A stretch of DNA of 64,000 nucleotides from Zhengitettix transpicula (taxonomy: Eukaryota > Arthropoda > Insecta > Orthoptera > Tetrigidae): assembly GCA_037074705.1 (NCBI GenBank), contig CM073594.1:74138509-74202508 (forward strand), written 5' to 3'. The notes under the pieces are model-generated. The model did no database searches. It saw nothing but the letters and a program-made list of their open reading frames with translations, and had not been told where the DNA came from. A program made the translations under genes and the position numbers. Within the stretch, counting starts at the first letter, position 1. Every line of letters begins with the position of its first letter. Below are positions 57,930-64,000 of the stretch, in pieces.

Positions 57930-58986
57930 GTATAAAGTTTCAGAATCAGTCTCGGTTTTAACATTAAGTGAATGAAATAAAAGTCTAATGTATAATATTT
58001 CTGAAACTTACCTGGATATAATTTCTATCTCTATCTATAAAAGGTCAAGATTCCTTTAATAAATATTCTTTGAAATGATCAATTAATATACAAATATTTA
58101 TTTATGTGAAAACAAATATTTATTTATCTGACGTCCTTAAATAATAGTTATAAATTTATTAATAATTTAAATTCTAATCGTTGTAATAGAAAAACCATTC
58201 TCAAAGTTTCATCCCTAATTTATTAGGACCTCTTCAGGTGCTATAAACTCAATTAAATGATCGAATTTCAAAATCCGTGTTTCTAAAAATTCCGACGTTG
58301 CAAGATTTTACAATTAATTAAATATTACATCAATGTAATGTTCGTTCCAATGATACGGCAATTAACGTAAACAAACGTTACTAATAATTTAAATAGAAAT
58401 TATGATTCCCTATTGTTTTAATCCAGTTAATGTATTTAAAATAATTTTATTTCCATTGTTTCTTTAAACTTAACAATGCTCTCAACAGCTGTAAACATAA
58501 CACCTGCAATGTGTGGCCAAATCGCATCTAAGAAATTTATGTCCAATGCATTTAATTTAAGTAATGTTCAATAAATTTTTAATTAATTATATTATAAATT
58601 ATCCTGTTTGTAAAATCTTGCTTTGTTGGAATTTTTAGAAACAAGAAAGTTTGGAATTAGATCATTTAACTGACCTGAAGAGGTCCTAATACTCTAGGGA
58701 TGAAACTTATAACGTTTAAAAATTTAAATTAATAATAAATTTATAACTAAATAGGTTGATGTTTTCATTTATTTAAGTACGTGAGTTAAATATAACTGTT
58801 AGAAGATTTGTATCTTAATTGATAATTTATAAGCATATTTATTAAATGAATCATTACCATTTGGAACGGTTTCCATATTATATATTAGAAATTGTAAATC
58901 CAGATAAGTTTCAGAAATATTATACATTAAACTTGTATTACATACATTTAATTTTAAAACCGAGACTGATTCTGAAACTTTATACC
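57930..58986. mobile_element. RepF long foldback, intact
   Basis: Inverted ends TATAAAGTTTCAGAATCAGT at 57931 and ACTGATTCTGAAACTTTATA ending 58983, arms about 100 bp plus further inner inverted pairs. Two CTGAAGA-hairpin-GAAAC motifs face outward: minus strand at about 58200-58240 and plus strand at about 58673-58708, with stem II GTCCTA/TAGGGA. The rearranged relative is at 18121. Confidence 0.85.
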
Positions 58987-59016
58987 TGCTCGTTCAGCGA
59001 TCAGGATTGTGGAATG

Positions 59017-59031
59017 GGCCGGGGGGGGGGG
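59017..59031. repeat. G run
   Basis: About 14 consecutive G. Similar runs at 60960 (G) and 48250, 44433, 57540 (C). Confidence 0.9.
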
Positions 59032-59169
59032 GGTTGGAGAAAGAGAGGGATGTTATCCGCTGAGGCCACGGCCGCTCAAAATACGTCGCCTACAGAACAC
59101 CGAATTTTTTTTCCCTTGAATTTTGAGTTGCAGCTTCATTGAATAACAGTCTTCATGACGGTAAACCGC

Positions 59170-59284
59170 TTTGTGGCTCTGCCCACTTTCAATACTATTG
59201 GAAGGAATTTGAAAGGGGTGATGCGGAAGTTGACAAGGTAGCCAAGGAAGTTAATTAAGGCTGTAGTTTAAGGACACAACTCGG
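59170..59284 (-). mobile_element. RepA fragment, diverged
   Basis: AATACTATTGGAAGGAATTTG, AAAGGGGTGATGCGGAAG, AAGGTAGCCAAGGAAG and GTAGTTTAAGGA match the reversed 3' third of RepA. Confidence 0.7.
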
Positions 59285-59971
59285 TTAAATAATCAAAAAT
59301 TAGCAGCCCCATTTGTCAGAAAAAAATTAATTATTCAATTTAAAACGTAATAAATATGAAAATTAACCTTTCAAATCCTGTCAATGATATAAAAATTCAT
59401 TGATACAGTATACCCATTCGTTTATAACTTTTAACAGCAGATACCGTCGTTATTCTTCCACATATTCATCTGTTCCGAGACTGAAGAGCGTCTTATATTC
59501 AAGACTGTAAACGAATATAATACTGGTTTTTATTGCATTTGATTAAAAACACGACGACTTTCAGCCTCAACACAGATGAAGATACCAAAGAATAACGACG
59601 AAATCGGCCGTTAAAGATATAGATATTATATCTACGAACCTTTGTACCATTGAAATGAATAAAGGTTAACTTCATTATAAATTTTCAGCTGTTTTGAATT
59701 GCATGTAAACATATTAAATATCAAAAACGGACGTTTCGTCCCTTATTTGGGGAACTCTTCAGGGTGTATAGATGTTACACTCAATTATAAATTATCTAAG
59801 TTGACAAAATTTCTATAGTGCAAATTTGTTTTATAATAAATTGTAATTTAAAGTAACATCTATGGACCCATTCAGGGACGAAAAGTTGTGTTTTGATATT
59901 TATTACGTTTTAAATTGAATACTTCATTTTTTTCTGACATAAAGGGCTGCTATTTCTTATTATTTAATTAA
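59285..59971. mobile_element. RepF foldback with nested inner hairpins
   Basis: Outer arms: AATAATCAAAAATTAGCAGC...TAAAACGTAATAAATAT (59290-59357) and its complement at 59905-59965. Inside are two further inverted pairs, one around ACCGTCGTTATTCTTCC / AAAGAATAACGACGAAATCGG (59440-59610) and one around ACGTTTCGTCCC / GGGACGAAAAG (59710-59905). On the minus strand CTGAAGAGTTCCC, AAATA, GGGAC, GAAACGTC (59730-59764) keeps both ribozyme boxes. Confidence 0.8.
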
Positions 59972-59996
59972 AATATCAAGTCAGATTGCTATAATT

Positions 59997-60521
59997 TTTT
60001 TTCGGTAAGGTAATCCACATTGTGGCAACTCACCTTTAATAGCATAGGAAGGGATTTGAAAGGGGGGATGCGGAAGGGTAGAGGAAGGTGGCCAAGGGTT
60101 AACTAGGGCCCCCGGGCTATGGTTTAAGGATCCTACCCGGCAATTCGCCTGAAAGTGATACAGGGAAAACCCTAGAAAAACCTGCATCAGGTTGGTCGGG
60201 CATTGGGTACTTGTCCCACGCCCTTCCGATGGCGGGAGAAGAGTTTGGTGTGGGAACGCAGCATTCCCTTCTCCGTACCTTGAACAGTTTAGGAGGCAGC
60301 TGGCCGACTATTCCAATAGGAATAGCGGACAACTCTTACCGTATGCCCAAGGTCTGAGACCCCGGAACATACACCTCTCAAAACAGGCCAAGATGCCTTG
60401 GCGTGTGGGAACCTTAGTTCAAAAAATCAGAGAGATGTGAAGGCATCCCCAAAGGTAGCTTCCGCCAGAGATCTCTGGGAAGGTTCACTTGCGAGAGATT
60501 TCTCTCGCAGGCTTCCATCTT
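59997..60521 (-). mobile_element. RepA retroposon with target duplication
   Basis: ATTGCTATAATT (59985-59996) and ATTGTTATAATT (60522-60533) flank it, one mismatch. The 5' head hairpin is GCGAGAGATTTCTCTCGC (60491-60508), a perfect palindrome. Confidence 0.92.
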
Positions 60522-60533
60522 ATTGTTATAATT

Positions 60534-61184
60534 GAGACTTCCTTGTGTAATAATAACCTCGGTAGCTGTTCTTATTACAAGGAAAGTAAGAGGTGAAGTT
60601 CGCTGGAACTGTGGTGCTGCGATGAACTTGAAAATCCAGTAGAGCGGTGTTCACCTCCAAGAAGGATAGTTTGTCAAGGATTGACGATAGGAAAGAAGAT
60701 GGGAAGGAAGGTTCTCCGGGATGTGGAGTCGTGTTGGAGCTAATTCCAACTTTCAGGACTGCGAGGAAGTACTGGCTGCAGGGGAGACAGACTTGAACTC
60801 CAGTATAGTAGAAATAAGGATTTATTATTGATTGTACAGTCAATGTCAATAATAAATTGAAGATACAAAGAATGAGAACATGAAATCAGACAACCACTAT
60901 GTCTGAGTAGATTACATGAACTAACTGTATGAGTCGTGCCGCAGGTTTAAATACACCTGGGGGGGGGGGGGGGGCTGAGGAACGTGGAGTTCGCGAATCA
61001 GCAAAACAAGCGTCAGCGCTCTGAATTGAGGCACCTTGCTTGTAGTTGCGATCGCTTGCCCCAGATTCCTCGCTTACTTAAAATTACATTACACTTGAAT
61101 AAAAAATTTTGTTCTGACTGAAAGGGCTGCTAGTTTTATTATTTAACTTAAATATGAAGTCAGATTGTTATAATTTGATACTAC
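60534..61184. other. Unassigned stretch, with a duplicated flank at its end
   Basis: 60590-60850 has unrecognised ordinary sequence. A G run is at 60959-60974. 61118-61172 is a second copy of the sequence that precedes the RepA insertion at 59997. Confidence 0.4.
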
Positions 61185-61332
61185 CCCAGTATTTGCCTAA
61201 ATATGTTGAGGTAGGTCGGACTCTTGGTACTTGTTCCACGGCATTCCTGTGATGACGGATGCAGCATTCGCTTCTCCGTGTCCTCGACCAGTTTAGGAGG
61301 TAGGCAGCTGGCCGACTGTTCCAATCGGAATG
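61185..61332 (-). mobile_element. RepA fragment
   Basis: GAGGTAGGTCGGACTCTTGG, GGCAGCTGGCCGACTGTTCC and AATCGGAATGG correspond to the reversed middle of RepA. Confidence 0.75.
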
Positions 61333-61860
61333 GAAACTCGATAATTTCTCCTCGAGAAAACGAAGAGACATTAGACGAAAGGAAGAGGAAACGTCGCGAG
61401 TGACAGCGACACGCGCTTGTTCAACAACTGCTGATAAATTTAAAAAATAAACACGGAATAGGATAAGTCGCAACGACCGGGAAAGATCACGCGTCACATG
61501 TTATCTACTAGGAGAGGCAGAACTAGGCGGTCACATGCGAGGATGTTTGCCATATTCTTCGGTTCACTGTTGTTTATCTTCTTCCTTTCATTTTATTTTT
61601 TAAACAAATGCCTGGCTATCAGGCGGAAGGAAGTGCGACGGTCCCGTGAGTTGTCTCGGGTTACTCAAAGATAATGTGATTCCTCTTCACGAGGGGTTTA
61701 CCCGGCTTCTTACAAATCTGGGCTGAAAAGGTCGCTCGTGCCACCAATATCTCTGGAAAAAGAACCGGTATTTCTCAACTCAATGGTCCGAATCACCGGT
61801 GGAGGGGGGGACAGGAAAAAAAGGGACTGAAATAGGTCAAGTCGAAGCATACGAAAATAA
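61333..61860. other. Unassigned stretch
   Basis: Nothing recognised. Minus frames of 77 and 109 codons have no known domain. Confidence 0.35.
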
Positions 61861-62206
61861 AGTGAATTAATGAAAACGACCTTTGACAGACAATAGCTTT
61901 CTATTACAGGTTTATGTGAACCGACGTTTCGGTACCAATGCAAGCGTGTGAGCTTGAGAACTTTTTTTGAATTGTTAATTCGTTTTTTTATCTGTGAATG
62001 GGTGAGTGACTTATTTGTTTGCTGTTATGTTTTCAAAAATGTATATTTGTCGATTGTTGTCAATTCATGTAGTTTATTATATTACTTCACAGAATTTCTT
62101 AACCTTGAGAAGGTAAAAACCCAAAAAAGGTACCGAAACGTCGGTTTACATAAACCTGTAATGCAAAGTTATTGTCAGTCAGAGGTCGTTTCCATCAATT
62201 CACTTA
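61861..62206. mobile_element. RepF foldback
   Basis: Arms of about 85 bp: GTGAATTAATGAAAACGACC...GGTTTATGTGAACCGACGTTTCGG and its complement ending CAATTCACT at 62204. The inner GGTACCGAAACGTCGGTTTAC retains the second ribozyme box and a helix I (AACC with GGTT), but the first box (TTGAGAA) is broken. Confidence 0.88.
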
Positions 62207-62583
62207 ATATATAAAACAGACGTGAAATAAATATTAATACGAAAATAATGTTCACAAATTGAAGATAAATTCTGTCGTAAACGGAAACTGTAACATAATT
62301 ACTAATGTCCGAATTATTTATGCAATTGTTCCCGATGGGTCATACTCAGTAATAAACATGCTGAAAATTATTAATTGGAACAGTAATATTTTATTGGATG
62401 CTCTTTACCACCACATCGTAACATTTACTTTTAAAAGATCTCCTAATTACCTGAAGATGTTTTAAATTTTTTTTTGTTTATATGGTTAATATCCAAATGT
62501 CTTCCAATTAAATTAAATTTTAATTTTTCATCAATATTTATATTTTTGTCTTGTATATGGGCACCATTAACAATTATAAAAAT
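62207..62583. other. AT-rich stretch, nothing recognised
   Basis: No repeat family or gene seen. Confidence 0.45.
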
Positions 62584-62842
62584 ATGATAAAATACAGACA
62601 AAAATGGTGATGACATAAATACCACAAAACAACGTTTCCTAGAAATCTGGTTCTTTTCTTCGGGTGCTAAGTAAACTAAAATCAGGAAAGCCTAGAGGGA
62701 CACACCTACATAGTTCAGTTGACAATCTTAAAATCTATTGTGTTTTTAGTATTCTTAGTACCTGAAGAAAGGAACAAATTTTCCAAAAAAGTTGAAGTGA
62801 GGTATTTATATCATCACTTCTTTTGTCTGTATTTAGCCAAGC
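62584..62842. mobile_element. RepM foldback MITE
   Basis: Ends AAAATACAGACAAAAATGG / TTTTGTCTGTATTTAGCC, with CATAAATACCACAAAACAACG, CGGGTGCTAAGTA and AGTTGACAATC. The minus-strand motif has CCGAAGA and GAAACGTT; the plus-strand copy keeps CTGAAGA (62762) but has lost GAAAC. Confidence 0.82.
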
Positions 62843-63398
62843 ATCTTATTATTAATTTTCGAAACAGAGGTATATTTTTCACTTTATATAAACAATTTTG
62901 TTGTGAGCATGTCAGAATTTTTGGAATCCAGGAACTGTAAAATCTCAAATTGGACTAATAAAATTGAAACGAAAATTCAGAAAAATTTTATTTTACTGAA
63001 AAATAAGAGACTCAAGAACAAAGTTTGTGAATTTTATTCAATTAAACAATATTAATTGTAATTACCTTGTTATTAAAAAATTACAGACATTATTAGATTG
63101 AAAATTAAGTACATTATTCAGGTGTTTATTAACAACATATATTCATTTATGAAATAAATTAAAACATAATTTATATACTTACTAATTTTAGTAATTAAAC
63201 AAGACTAAATTTTTGAAAAGTTGAGGTCTATTTTTAGTATAATAATTAATTGCACATGAAAAAAAATTTACATCAACATTTTTACATTATACACTTACTA
63301 ATAAAGTCTTTGTTTTCATAAACAAGACTCAAGCAATTTTTATTTCATAAATTAACTGAAACGTTGACAAAAAAATTAGAAAAATTTTATTAACATGA
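62843..63398. other. AT-rich stretch, nothing recognised
   Basis: No repeat family or gene seen. Confidence 0.45.
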
Positions 63399-63955
63399 TT
63401 TTTTTTAAGGTAACAGGCTACATGAGGGTAATCCATATAGTGGCAACTTTAATAGTAAAGGAAGGGGTTTGAAAGGGGGGTGCGAAAAGTTAGAGGAAGG
63501 TAGCCAAGGGTTAACAATGGTCCCCGGGCTATGGCTTAAGGATCCTACCCGGCATTCACTTAAAAGTAATGCAGGGAAAACCCTAGAAAAACCTGCATCA
63601 GGTAGGTTGGGCATTGGGTACTTGTCCCACGCATTTCCGATGCCGGGAGAAGAGTTTGGTGTGGGAACGCAGCATTCCCTTCTCCGTACCTCGACCAGTA
63701 TAGGAGGCAGCTTGCCGACTAATCAAATGGGAACAGCAAACAACTCTTACCGTACGCCTAAGGTCTGTGACCCCGGAACATACATCTCTCAAAACAGGCC
63801 GAGGTGCATCGGCTTGTGGGAACCTTAGTTCAAAAACGGAGAGAGGAAAAGACATCCCCAAAGGTAGCCCCTTCCTGTCTCTCCTACAAGGTACTGCCTG
63901 CGAGAGAATATCCCTCGCAGGCACTTCCTGCGAGAGAATAGCCCTCGTAGACAGT
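63399..63955 (-). mobile_element. RepA retroposon, near full length
   Basis: Eight T, AAGGTAACAGGCTACATGAG, complete family order, then GAGAGGAAAAGACATCCCC and two consecutive 5' hairpins (CCTGCGAGAGAATATCCCTC-GCAGG and CCTGCGAGAGAATAGCCCTC-GTAG). A target duplication could not be identified before the window ends. Confidence 0.9.
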
Positions 63956-64000
63956 TGTCCGGTGAGAGGGCAAAAATTGTTGGATGAAAATTTATGGCTT

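Noticed and set aside
61861..62206. Functional hammerhead in this foldback
   Set aside because: The GAAAC box and helix I pairing are present, but the first box reads TTGAGAA and lacks the conserved CUGANGA, so an active ribozyme is not claimed.
1..64000. CRISPR arrays, operons, ribosome binding sites
   Set aside because: The DNA is eukaryotic; the direct repeats seen are microsatellites or tandem duplications without spacer structure.

Overview
The window is metazoan nuclear DNA. It holds a spliced gene with GT-AG introns, a Pol III tRNA gene with an internal promoter and T-run terminator, and many eukaryotic transposon remnants. The sequence is AT-rich with TA, TG and AG microsatellites. 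The mixture of mariner, P-element/THAP9, non-LTR reverse transcriptase and ribozyme-bearing foldback remnants suggests an invertebrate, perhaps an arthropod such as a chelicerate; that lineage guess is weak.

Two host genes are supported. The first 3.7 kb carries, on the minus strand, four coding exons of ETFBKMT (METTL20), the mitochondrial lysine methyltransferase of electron transfer flavoprotein beta; its C-terminal end lies outside the window. A tRNA-Asp(GTC) gene sits on the minus strand at 5295-5366. I see no other convincing host coding gene in the remaining 58 kb. Most of the longer open frames there are low-complexity, lie inside repeats or are transposase remnants.

The rest is a graveyard of interspersed repeats. 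Labels used here are made up for this window. RepA is an A-tailed retroposon of up to about 560 bp with 12-bp target duplications (about 16 pieces). RepL is an LTR-like element of about 1 kb bounded by TGTAATA and TATTACA, sitting in TA tracts (about 8 copies). RepH is a family with a CCCGGGCAAC...CAGCTAGT end that looks like a non-autonomous Helitron (about 7 loci). RepF and RepM are long and short foldback elements whose arms carry CUGANGA-hairpin-GAAAC motifs resembling the minimalist hammerhead ribozymes known from Penelope-like elements. A transposase cluster at 35.4-38.6 kb holds two broken mariners on either side of a P-element/THAP9-like fragment. Two decayed LINE reverse transcriptase fragments lie near 4.1 and 54.8-55.5 kb.

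Region by region: 0-5.4 kb genes; 6.7-7.8 kb a tandem duplication of purine-rich DNA; 9-19 kb RepL, RepF and T-rich or A-rich degenerate arrays; 19-31 kb RepA, RepH and RepL; 31-35 kb RepL and a foldback; 35-39 kb transposases; 39-50 kb RepH, RepL and nested RepA; 50-64 kb RepA, LINE, tandem repeats and foldbacks. The most interesting signal is the repeated pairing of hammerhead-like motifs in inverted orientation in the arms of foldback elements, including one where a ribozyme-bearing arm is amplified into five tandem units.
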